A stretch of 10,031 bases of DNA from Candidatus Liptonbacteria bacterium RIFCSPLOWO2_01_FULL_53_13 (GTDB lineage: Bacteria > Patescibacteriota > Minisyncoccia > UBA6257 > 2-01-FULL-56-20): positions 1 through 10,031 of the forward strand of contig MHLB01000042.1 in NCBI GenBank assembly GCA_001818895.1, written 5' to 3'. A program made the translations under genes and the position numbers. Positions within the stretch are counted from its first letter, which is position 1. Each line of letters starts with the position of its first letter. This document shows positions 1 through 5,482 of this stretch, piece after piece. The notes under the pieces are model-generated. The model did not search any database. It was given only the letters and a program-made list of their open reading frames with translations, and was not told where the DNA came from.

Positions 1-465
1 GAGCGTATAACACAAAAGAAGCCCCTCCGCCGTCTGCGGATAGAGCGATGCATTCGCCCATACGGCGAAGTTCGTCGCGAGATAAAAAACCGTTGAGCCG
101 AGAACGGCGACGAGCGGCGCGTAGCGCGCGGAAGCATGTTTTTCGCGCGCGAGCCGCCCCAAGAACGCCATAAGCGCGAAGCTTGCATAGACCGCGAGCA
201 TGATGCGGACGTCATAAAATCCGATAAAGGCATCGCTTGCGAGCATCGCCACGAGCGGGAAAATAACACCCACGCGCTTCGGCAGGTAAAACCCGCTCCA
301 GAGCGCGAGCGCGCCCACGGGGGCGAAATTCGGCGCGTGCGGAGCGAGGCGGAGAAATGCGCTTATAAGCGCGAAGATAATGGCGAAAAAGAATACGAGC
401 CCCGTGCCATGTTCCGGCGAGCATGGTTTTGAGGTGCGGTTTTCTGCACGGTGCGGGGTAAACAT
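1..465 (-). CDS. DUF6580-like integral membrane protein, N-terminal part
   Basis: The minus-strand frame is open from an ATG at 465 to the window edge (155 codons), so the C-terminus is missing. The translation has a short polar N-terminus, then hydrophobic stretches typical of membrane helices at about residues 23-40, 48-58, 66-80, 88-104 and 117-135. The motif APHAPNFAPVGALALWSGFY, a following KR, LASDAFIGFYD, and a late TNFAVW...YPQT...GLL.CYT match my memory of the DUF6580 family (small bacterial membrane proteins of unknown function, distantly like ECF transporter S components). No enzymatic role can be read from it. The start at 465 is supported by a TATAAT box 9 nt upstream, which implies a very short or absent leader; no Shine-Dalgarno site is seen. 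It is divergent from the small gene at 593. The family call is from recognition, not a search. Confidence 0.72.
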   Translation of the reverse strand, partial: MFTPHRAENRTSKPCSPEHGTGLVFFFAIIFALISAFLRLAPHAPNFAPVGALALWSGFYLPKRVGVIFPLVAMLASDAFIGFYDVRIMLAVYASFALMAFLGRLAREKHASARYAPLVAVLGSTVFYLATNFAVWANASLYPQTAEGLLLCYTL

Positions 466-474
466 AGTCCGATA

Positions 475-502
475 ATTATATGCTTTGCGGGGCGTACCGC
501 AA
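475..502 (-). promoter_or_regulatory. Promoter of the DUF6580-like gene
   Basis: On the minus strand a perfect TATAAT (475-480) has TTGCGG 16 nt upstream (497-502). The ATG lies 9 nt after the -10 box, so transcription would start within a few bases of the start codon. The sites are seen directly; their activity is inferred. Confidence 0.6.
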
Positions 503-515
503 GGGAAGAAAAAGT

Positions 516-544
516 TTGCGTACCGGGATGCTTTTTTGTATGAT
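516..544 (+). promoter_or_regulatory. Promoter of the small gene at 593
   Basis: TTGCGT (516-521) and TATGAT (539-544) are separated by 17 nt. The predicted transcript would start near 551 and carry a leader of about 42 nt. It is divergent from, and close to, the promoter at 475-502. Confidence 0.55.
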
Positions 545-557
545 ATGCAACCAGACA

Positions 558-589
558 CTTCGGGCCTTTCCTTGGCCCGAGGAAGGAGA
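558..589 (+). promoter_or_regulatory. Leader hairpin with a loop complementary to the Shine-Dalgarno site
   Basis: CTTCGGGCC (558-566) pairs with GGCCCGAGG (574-582) around the loop TTTCCTT (567-573). The loop is complementary over 7 positions, with one G-U pair, to AAGGAGA (583-589), the ribosome-binding site of the gene starting at 593. The RNA could therefore fold as an H-type pseudoknot that hides the ribosome-binding site. The complementarity is seen in the sequence; regulation is inferred. Confidence 0.5.
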
Positions 590-592
590 CCA

Positions 593-874
593 ATGAAACT
601 CCGTGGGATGGTGTCGCGCAAGGTGGCGCGTGTGGCGAGGAGGCTCGACCGCCGGATGGGAGAGGACATCGAGGTTCTCAATGTCCGGGGGAAGGAGTTC
701 GTCGTCACCGACGGACACAGGCAGGCGAAGGTGCCTCGCGGGATGGACCTCGACGCCCTCAAGGACGCCATCAGGCGCATGAGGGCCGAGGGGACCCCGC
801 GCGAGACGTCCGCGCGCCAGCCCATCCGCGCTCGCCCGCCGCGGCCCATCCAGAGGATCGTGGTCGCCGCGTAG
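593..874 (+). CDS. Small basic hypothetical protein (93 aa)
   Basis: I do not recognise this gene. The ATG at 593 is preceded by AAGGAGA with 3 nt between, a clear Shine-Dalgarno site, and by its own promoter and leader hairpin. The product is soluble and strongly basic: an arginine-rich N-terminal helix (about residues 1-21), a probable beta segment with alternating hydrophobics around residues 25-47 (DIEVLNVRGKEFVVT and AKVP), a charged helix starting DLDALKDAIRRMR at about residue 52, and an Arg/Pro-rich tail ending IVVAA. The charge suggests nucleic-acid contact, but no known fold is evident. Codon use differs from gyrB next door: all Glu are GAG and all Asp are GAC, and third positions are mostly C or G. 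That pattern, plus start and stop signals, supports a real gene. An upstream in-frame ATG at 485 would bypass the leader and is not favoured. Confidence 0.68.
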   Translation: MKLRGMVSRKVARVARRLDRRMGEDIEVLNVRGKEFVVTDGHRQAKVPRGMDLDALKDAIRRMRAEGTPRETSARQPIRARPPRPIQRIVVAA

Positions 875-885
875 GCAAGCCAAAC

Positions 886-895
886 AAGGAGGTGA
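886..895 (+). promoter_or_regulatory. Orphan Shine-Dalgarno-like sequence
   Basis: AAGGAGGTGA is a full match to the usual complement of the 16S rRNA 3' end, but it lies 12 nt after the stop of the 593-874 gene and no start codon with an open frame follows. It sits just before a long GC-rich hairpin. It may be chance or a remnant. Confidence 0.35.
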
Positions 896-898
896 GAA

Positions 899-946
899 GG
901 GGCGGGGGAAGGGGAGGCGAACGAACGCCTTTCCGACCCCCGCCCT
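899..946 (+). terminator. Long GC-rich hairpin after the small gene
   Basis: G-rich bases 899-919 pair with C-rich bases 926-946 around a 6-nt loop (AACGAA), with two G-T pairs and one 2x2 internal loop. It lies between the small gene and the gyrB promoters, so it probably ends the small transcript. It is followed by AAAAAATTT, not by a T-run, so it is not a classic intrinsic terminator. Confidence 0.55.
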
Positions 947-979
947 AAAAAATTTAACCCGAATTTCAACCGGATTTTG

Positions 980-988
980 TGCTATAAT
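980..988 (+). promoter_or_regulatory. Extended -10 promoter, distal to gyrB
   Basis: TGC followed by a perfect TATAAT (983-988) forms an extended -10 element. No good -35 is seen. It would give a gyrB leader of about 50 nt. Confidence 0.5.
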
Positions 989-992
989 TTTG

Positions 993-1022
993 TTGCAAAC
1001 GACGGCCTTTCCATGCTACAAT
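993..1022 (+). promoter_or_regulatory. Proximal gyrB promoter
   Basis: TTGCAA (993-998) and TACAAT (1017-1022, preceded by TGC) are 18 nt apart. Transcription from about 1029 would leave a leader of some 19 nt that contains the AGGAGGT site in front of gyrB. Confidence 0.6.
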
Positions 1023-1047
1023 AGAGGCACCAGGAGGTCATTTTTTT

Positions 1048-3120
1048 ATGCCGAAACGCAAGGAACAGGAGAAGGAAAAACCGAAAAAAGAGGGAGTACC
1101 TTCGTACAGCGCGAAGGATATTTATGTTCTTGAAGGGCTGGAGCCGGTGCGCAAACGTCCCGGAATGTATATCGGTTCCACGGGCACCGACGGCCTGCAT
1201 CATTTGGTTTGGGAAGTGGTGGACAACTCCATTGACGAGGCGATGGGAGGGTATGCGAAAACCATCACCGTGGAGCTTCTGCCGAGCGGGGAGGTCGCGG
1301 TGACGGACGACGGGCGCGGGATTCCGGTTGAGACGCATCATCAGACAAAAAAGTCCGCGCTTGAAACCGTGATGACCACGCTTCATGCGGGAGGCAAATT
1401 CGGCGGCGAGTCGTACAAAGTATCGGGAGGACTGCACGGCGTGGGCGTCTCCGTCGTGAACGCGCTTTCAAAATATCTGCGCGTGGAAGTATGGCGCGAC
1501 GGGGGTGCCTATATGCAGGAATATGAGCGCGGGAAGCCGAAGGCAAAGGTGAAAAAAATCGGGACCTCATCCGCCCACGGGACAAGAGTGGTATTTTCTC
1601 CCGACCCCACCGTATTCACCACTACGCTTGAGTTCAACGAAAAACGCATCCTAGACCACCTGCGCCAGCAAGCGTATCTTACGAAAGGCGTACGCATGAA
1701 CATACTTGACCGGCGTTCGTCCCCTCCAAAGTTCCACGGTTTTTATTTTGAAGGAGGACTGAGCTCTTTCGTCAAATTTCTCGCGCACGACGAGAAACCG
1801 CTTCAGGAAGAAATTTTCCATGCGCATAAGGAACACCAGCACATGGAAGTGGAGACCGCATTTTTATACACGGAAGACATTGAAACAAAAGAATTGAGCT
1901 TCGCAAACAACATTTACACGCCCGATGGCGGGATGCATCTTACGGGATTCCGCTCGGCGCTTACGCGCTCCGTGAATGCGTATGCGCGCGCGGAGGGATA
2001 TCTCAAGGAAAAAGACGAGAACCTTACGAGCGACGACATGCGCGAGGGGCTTGTGGCGGTGGTGTCGGTGCGCTTGCACGAGCCGCAATTCGAGGGGCAA
2101 ACCAAAGCGAGGCTGGGGAATCCCGAAGCGCGCACCGCGACCGAGAGCGTGGTGAACGATGCACTCAAAGAATTTCTGGAAAAGCATCCGCAAGAGGCGC
2201 GCCGCATCGTGGAGAAAGTTCTGCTCGCGGCGAAGGCGCGCATGGCGGCGAAAGCGGCGAAAGATACCGTGCTTCGCAAGGGTGCATTAGAAGGGCTTAC
2301 GCTTCCCGGCAAGCTTTCGGATTGCAGTTCCAAAAAAGCCGAGGAATCGGAGCTTTTCCTCGTGGAGGGAGATTCCGCGGGCGGTAGTGCCAAAGCGGGG
2401 CGCGACCGGCGCACGCAGGCAATCCTGCCGGTGAAGGGGAAAATTTTGAACGTGGAAAAAGCCCGGCTTGATAAGATGCTTGCGAATCAGGAAATCCGCT
2501 CGCTCGTGATTGCCATGGGCACCGCGATCTCGGAGAATTTCGACCTCTCAAAGATCCGCTACCACAAGATCGTGCTCATGAGCGATGCGGACGTGGACGG
2601 CGCGCACATCAGGACGCTTTTCCTCACGCTTTTTTACCGCTACTTCCCGCAGATCATTGACGCGGGGTATCTCTACATTGCCCAGCCGCCCCTATACCGC
2701 GTGCAAATAGGAAAGCAGATCCGGTACGTGTATGACGATGCGGCGAAAGATGTTGCGATCGCGGAGATGCGGAAAGCGACCCTCCTTCGCCAAGGCTCCG
2801 GAGGGCAAGCAAGCGAAAAGAAACGCGGGAAAGGGGAGAAGGAAGATGATGCGGAGGTCGGTTCGGTGCAGGAGACAGGAGAAGGCGAAGGCAAAATCGC
2901 GGGAGTGACCATCCAGCGCTACAAAGGGTTGGGCGAAATGAGCGCGGAACAGCTGTGGGACACCACGATGAATCCGGAAACGAGGATTCTGAAACAGGTG
3001 ACGGTTGACGATGCGGACGAAGCGAACCGCTTGTTCAATATCCTCATGGGCGACAGCGTGGAGCCGCGCAAGCAATTCATTCAGGCGCACGCGGCGACGG
3101 TGCAGAATCTAGATGTTTAG
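1048..3120 (+). CDS. gyrB: DNA gyrase subunit B
   Basis: GyrB is the ATPase subunit of the A2B2 enzyme that introduces negative supercoils into DNA. The 690-aa frame has the GHKL ATPase motifs VDNSIDEA (58-65), DDGRGIP (87-93) and the ATP lid GGLHGVGVSVVNALS (127-141). The transducer QTK loop is at 351-353. The TOPRIM metal site follows: EGDSAGG (440-446) and DADVD (513-517). The C-terminal tail has RYKGLGEM (624-631), QLWDTTMNPETR and a final NLDV. The start at 1048 has AGGAGGT 8 nt upstream. Between the TOPRIM core and RYKGLGEM lies a charged linker (about 578-621) longer than usual; it begins with a repeat-derived peptide LLRQGSGGQA (578-587). ParE is the main alternative, but length and motif pattern fit GyrB. 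gyrA is not in the window. Confidence 0.96.
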   Translation: MPKRKEQEKEKPKKEGVPSYSAKDIYVLEGLEPVRKRPGMYIGSTGTDGLHHLVWEVVDNSIDEAMGGYAKTITVELLPSGEVAVTDDGRGIPVETHHQTKKSALETVMTTLHAGGKFGGESYKVSGGLHGVGVSVVNALSKYLRVEVWRDGGAYMQEYERGKPKAKVKKIGTSSAHGTRVVFSPDPTVFTTTLEFNEKRILDHLRQQAYLTKGVRMNILDRRSSPPKFHGFYFEGGLSSFVKFLAHDEKPLQEEIFHAHKEHQHMEVETAFLYTEDIETKELSFANNIYTPDGGMHLTGFRSALTRSVNAYARAEGYLKEKDENLTSDDMREGLVAVVSVRLHEPQFEGQTKARLGNPEARTATESVVNDALKEFLEKHPQEARRIVEKVLLAAKARMAAKAAKDTVLRKGALEGLTLPGKLSDCSSKKAEESELFLVEGDSAGGSAKAGRDRRTQAILPVKGKILNVEKARLDKMLANQEIRSLVIAMGTAISENFDLSKIRYHKIVLMSDADVDGAHIRTLFLTLFYRYFPQIIDAGYLYIAQPPLYRVQIGKQIRYVYDDAAKDVAIAEMRKATLLRQGSGGQASEKKRGKGEKEDDAEVGSVQETGEGEGKIAGVTIQRYKGLGEMSAEQLWDTTMNPETRILKQVTVDDADEANRLFNILMGDSVEPRKQFIQAHAATVQNLDV
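2780..2805 (+). repeat. Short palindromic repeat inside gyrB
   Basis: Arms CCCTCC (2780-2785) and GGAGGG (2800-2805) enclose the core TTCGCCAAGGCTCC. The core matches 12 of 14 positions of a repeat in miaA (7202-7227) whose arms differ but still pair. It is in frame and encodes the Gly/Gln-rich start of the unusual GyrB linker. Confidence 0.65.
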
Positions 3121-3131
3121 ATAAATCTCGC

Positions 3132-3221
3132 TGTGCGCAATTCGGGGTACGGATATTTTTCCGGCTGAAAAATTCCTCACGCTCCCGCCGTCGCGGTCCG
3201 CGAGCCCCCGAATTGCGCACA
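3132..3221. repeat. Structured inverted-repeat element between gyrB and secE
   Basis: A perfect 16-bp inverted repeat (3132-3147 with 3206-3221, starting TGTGCGCAATTCGGGG) closes a region containing two further hairpins: 3151-3161 with 3167-3176 (one bulge) and TCGCG/CGCGA at 3191-3203. The RNA would form a three-way junction. CTCGC occurs directly before it (3127-3131) and one base after it (3223-3227), like a target-site duplication. TTTTT follows at 3228, so it may also end gyrB transcription. It could be a MITE-like element, a structured RNA or both. Confidence 0.6.
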
Positions 3222-3251
3222 ACTCGCTTTTTCTATGGCGATGATCTAAAC

Positions 3252-3280
3252 TTGATTTTTATTTGTAGTGTTGGTACAAT
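3252..3280 (+). promoter_or_regulatory. secE promoter
   Basis: TTGATT (3252-3257) and TACAAT (3275-3280) are 17 nt apart, and the secE ATG lies 9 nt after the -10 box. The transcript would be leaderless or nearly so, which agrees with the absence of a Shine-Dalgarno site. Confidence 0.62.
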
Positions 3281-3289
3281 TCCACCCTA

Positions 3290-3493
3290 ATGTGGGAACG
3301 CACAAAGAAATTTTTTGAAGAAGCACGCATTGAGTTCCGGCATGTGAACTGGCCGACAAGAGCCGAAGCGATGCGGCTTACGGGCGTCGTCGTCGGGCTT
3401 TCCATCGCACTTGCGATATTCTTGGGAGTATTTGACTATCTGTTCACTTCGGGAATCGGCTATTTGGCGCAAAGATTCGTGACGGGGGGATAA
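3290..3493 (+). CDS. secE: Preprotein translocase subunit SecE
   Basis: SecE clamps and stabilises the SecY channel in the cytoplasmic membrane. The 67-aa product is the short single-span form usual outside proteobacteria: an N-terminal amphipathic region with the family motif around EFRHVNWPTRAEA (about residues 15-27), followed by one transmembrane segment of about 20 residues (roughly 31-51) and a short tail. The position directly before nusG is the conserved bacterial order and confirms the call. Neither start nor upstream region shows a Shine-Dalgarno site; the -10 box 9 nt before the ATG suggests initiation on a leaderless message. secE and nusG are separated by 52 nt filled largely by a heptad repeat. 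Confidence 0.93.
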   Translation: MWERTKKFFEEARIEFRHVNWPTRAEAMRLTGVVVGLSIALAIFLGVFDYLFTSGIGYLAQRFVTGG

Positions 3494-3503
3494 TAGATAT
3501 AGA

Positions 3504-3538
3504 TAGTGATTAGTGAATAGTGATTAGTAATCAGTAAA
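3504..3538 (+). repeat. Heptad tandem repeat, copy 1 (secE-nusG spacer)
   Basis: Five consecutive 7-nt units follow the pattern TAGTRAW (first unit TAGTGAT, last unit CAGTAAA). The array ends 7 nt before the nusG ATG and occupies the region where a ribosome-binding site would normally be. Related arrays are at 4703-4730 and, inside miaA, at 7671-7701. Confidence 0.7.
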
Positions 3539-3545
3539 CGGCAAC

Positions 3546-4100
3546 ATGAGCGAAGCAAAAGCAATCAAGCAAGGGGAGCGGCAGTGGTATGCGGTGCATA
3601 CCTATTCGGGCTACGAAGAAGCGGTTGCGCGCTATCTGAAACAGCGCGTGGAGTCGCTTTCCATGGAGGACAAGATCTTCAATGTCATTGTGCCCAAGGA
3701 GAAAAAAATAAAAGTGAAAAGCGGGCGCAGGCAATCCATTGAAGAAAAAATCTATCCCGGGTATGTGCTCGTAGACATGATTCTTGCGGAGGACTCGTGG
3801 TATATGGTGCGGAACACGCCGCGCGTGACGGGATTCGTCGGCACCGACAATACGACGCCGACCCCGCTCTCAAAAGAAGAAGTGGATTCGCTTCTCGCGC
3901 GCATGGGCAAAGAAGAAAGCCGGTTCAATGTGGACTTGCGCGTGGGGGATCTCGTCAAGGTGACCGACGGGCCGTTTAAGGACTATGACGGCAAAGTGTC
4001 GGAGATTGACGAAGAGCGCGGCAGGGTAAAAGTGCTCGTGCCCATCTTCGGGCGCGATACGGCGGTTGACCTTGACTCGCTGCAGGTCAAAAAAGTGTAA
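3546..4100 (+). CDS. nusG: Transcription elongation/antitermination factor NusG
   Basis: NusG binds the beta' clamp of RNA polymerase, increases processivity and links transcription to Rho and to the ribosome. The 184-aa protein has the NGN domain from about residue 13 (WYAVHTYSGYEEAVARYL, then YPGYVLVDM near 70-78 and the VRNTPRVTGFVG motif at 88-99) and the C-terminal KOW domain from about 132 (VGDLVKVTDGPFKDYDGKV), ending in DLDSLQVKKV. Length and domain order are normal. No Shine-Dalgarno site precedes the ATG; a heptad repeat stands there, so it is probably translated from the secE message in an unusual initiation context. rplK follows after 166 nt, more than is usual for this operon. 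Confidence 0.96.
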   Translation: MSEAKAIKQGERQWYAVHTYSGYEEAVARYLKQRVESLSMEDKIFNVIVPKEKKIKVKSGRRQSIEEKIYPGYVLVDMILAEDSWYMVRNTPRVTGFVGTDNTTPTPLSKEEVDSLLARMGKEESRFNVDLRVGDLVKVTDGPFKDYDGKVSEIDEERGRVKVLVPIFGRDTAVDLDSLQVKKV

Positions 4101-4138
4101 AATGCAAATATCAAAGATGAAAATGACAGATAAAAATG

Positions 4139-4213
4139 TCAAAATGTTTTAATGTTACTTTTCCGCCGAAGGCGGATCCGCCTCAGGCGGAACATTGTCA
4201 CTTTACATTTTGA
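4139..4213. repeat. Nested palindromic repeat in the nusG-rplK spacer
   Basis: Two tandem hairpins, TCCGCC-GAA-GGCGGA (4162-4176) and TCCGCC-TCA-GGCGGA (4177-4191), lie within AATGTT/AACATT (4151-4156, 4191-4196) and an outer TCAAAATGT/ACATTTTGA pair (4139-4147, 4205-4213). The AT-rich sequence beyond is also roughly inverted. It resembles a REP-type intergenic repeat. It may end or attenuate the nusG message, but there is no T-run. Confidence 0.6.
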
Positions 4214-4266
4214 TTTTTAATCTTTACACTTCTCCCGCTACCATAGAACAACCTTAATACATATAT

Positions 4267-4692
4267 ATGGCCAAGGACATAAAGACCACACTCAAGTTAC
4301 AGTTAGAAGCCGGCAAGGCGAACCCTGCGCCTCCGGTAGGAACCGCACTCGGCCCTCACGGCGTGAATATCGCCGAATTCTGCAGGCAGTTCAACGAGGC
4401 GACCAAGGACATGATGGGCGACGTGATTCCCGCGGAAATCACGGTATTTACCGACCGCAGTTTTACGTTCCGGTTGAAAACCCCTCCCGTCGCATCGCTC
4501 CTGAAGAAGGCGGCGAAGATCGAGAAGGGCGCGGCGAACCCCCTGAAGACGAAAGTAGGCAAAGTCAGCCGGGCTGACGTGCGCGCGATCGCCGAGCGCA
4601 AGATGGTTGATTTGAATACGGAAGACCTCTCCGCGGCGGAGAGAATCGTGGAAGGCACGGCAAGAAGCATGGGGATTGAGGTGGAGGGGTAA
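4267..4692 (+). CDS. rplK: 50S ribosomal protein L11 (uL11)
   Basis: L11 binds 23S rRNA at the GTPase-associated centre, where it helps factor binding and stringent-response sensing. The 141-aa length is exactly typical. The N-terminal domain has [20 protein letters not shown] and [15 protein letters not shown]; the C-terminal RNA-binding domain has [19 protein letters not shown] and ends with [12 protein letters not shown]. Position after secE-nusG is the conserved order. The usual next gene, rplA (L1), is absent: a heptad repeat and a strong intrinsic terminator follow directly, and then tmk. No clear Shine-Dalgarno site precedes the ATG. A convincing own promoter is not seen; weak AT-rich -10-like sequences lie just upstream. 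Confidence 0.97.
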   Translation: MAKDIKTTLKLQLEAGKANPAPPVGTALGPHGVNIAEFCRQFNEATKDMMGDVIPAEITVFTDRSFTFRLKTPPVASLLKKAAKIEKGAANPLKTKVGKVSRADVRAIAERKMVDLNTEDLSAAERIVEGTARSMGIEVEG

Positions 4693-4702
4693 TGGGTAGA
4701 AA

Positions 4703-4730
4703 ATAGTAATTAGTAAATAGTGAATAGTAA
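4703..4730 (+). repeat. Heptad tandem repeat, copy 2 (after rplK)
   Basis: Four 7-nt units of the TAGTRAW pattern (TAGTAAT, TAGTAAA, TAGTGAA, TAGTAAA) follow the rplK stop and run into CGG, as copy 1 does. The shared 3' border AGTAAACGG suggests that the two copies are related and not independent simple repeats. Confidence 0.7.
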
Positions 4731-4737
4731 ACGGGGG

Positions 4738-4763
4738 ACCCGCGGCGGGAGGCGCGGGTTTTT
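4738..4763 (+). terminator. Intrinsic terminator of the nusG-rplK region
   Basis: ACCCGCG (4738-4744) pairs with CGCGGGT (4753-4759) around an 8-nt loop, followed at once by TTTT and then CGTTCTT. This is the clearest classic intrinsic terminator in the window. Confidence 0.85.
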
Positions 4764-4771
4764 CGTTCTTA

Positions 4772-4780
4772 TGGTAAAAT
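4772..4780 (+). promoter_or_regulatory. Extended -10 promoter of tmk-gatB
   Basis: TGG followed by TAAAAT (4775-4780) lies 9 nt before the tmk ATG. No -35 is possible without overlapping the terminator, and an extended -10 does not need one. The message would be leaderless. Confidence 0.55.
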
Positions 4781-4789
4781 CATTTCTGC

Positions 4790-5482
4790 ATGAAGAAAGA
4801 ACAAGGCAGATTCATCGTTCTTGAGGGCACCGACGGGTCGGGGAAAACCACGCAATTCAAAGCGCTTGTCGCGCGCCTCAAAAAAGAGGGTATTGCGGTA
4901 AAGACGGTTGATTTCCCGCAATACGGCAAAGAATCCTCATATTTCGTACGGCAATACCTGAACGGGAAGTACGGCGGCTTAAAGGAAGTCGGCCCGTACC
5001 GCGCATCGCTTTTCTACGCGCTTGACCGGTTTGATGTCGGAGAGAACATACGAGCGTGGGTTGCCGAGGGGAAAATAGTGCTTGCGAACCGTTACGTTTC
5101 TTCCAATATGGGGCATCAGGGTGCGAAATTCAAAACACCTTCCGAACGGAGAGCGTATTTTAAATGGCTGTACCGTCTTGAATATAAAACGCTCGGGATT
5201 CCGCGCCCCGACCTCACCATCGTTCTCCACGTGCCCGCCGCGACCGCCCAGAAATTGGTTGATAAAAAAGGGGCGCGAGAGTATATTGGGGGGATAAAAA
5301 GAGACATCCACGAAGCGGACCTGGCGCATTTAAAGCGCGCGGAGCAGACCTATCTTGATATGGTGAAGATGTTTCCGAAAGAGTTCGTGTTGGTTGAATG
5401 CGTGAAACAGGGGAGATTGCGCAGTGTTTCCGAGATCCGCGAAGATGTGTGGCGCGTGGTAAAGAAAAAACTATGGAAATGA
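4790..5482 (+). CDS. tmk: Thymidylate kinase
   Basis: Tmk phosphorylates dTMP to dTDP with ATP, a required step to dTTP. The 230-aa protein begins with the P-loop GTDGSGKTT (13-21) after a hydrophobic strand. It has FPQYG near 42-46, ALDRFD at 77-82 and the dTMP-site motif ANRYVSSNMGHQG at 99-111. A lid region rich in Lys/Arg lies near 158-175, followed by HLKRAEQTYLDM. The usual DR(Y/F) motif reads NRY here (Asn100), a change that occurs in some divergent relatives and does not by itself argue against function. The ATG has no Shine-Dalgarno site and stands 9 nt after a -10 box. Its stop codon overlaps the start region of gatB, which implies a shared transcript and coupled translation. Confidence 0.9.
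   Translation: MKKEQGRFIVLEGTDGSGKTTQFKALVARLKKEGIAVKTVDFPQYGKESSYFVRQYLNGKYGGLKEVGPYRASLFYALDRFDVGENIRAWVAEGKIVLANRYVSSNMGHQGAKFKTPSERRAYFKWLYRLEYKTLGIPRPDLTIVLHVPAATAQKLVDKKGAREYIGGIKRDIHEADLAHLKRAEQTYLDMVKMFPKEFVLVECVKQGRLRSVSEIREDVWRVVKKKLWK

Noticed and set aside
136..432. Plus-strand ORF of 98 codons at the left end
   Set aside because: It lies antisense to a membrane-protein frame with family motifs. Its highly charged, Arg/Glu-rich product is typical of a shadow frame.
982..1437. Minus-strand ORF of 151 codons over the gyrB start
   Set aside because: It is antisense to the conserved ATPase domain of GyrB and also covers the gyrB promoters.
3504..3538. Heptad array as a possible CRISPR-like array
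   Set aside because: The units are only 7 nt and there are no spacers, so it is a tandem repeat.
5398..5472. Upstream in-frame start for gatB
   Set aside because: It would overlap tmk by 85 nt, and the extra residues have no counterpart in GatB, which begins just before YTPTIGLEVH.
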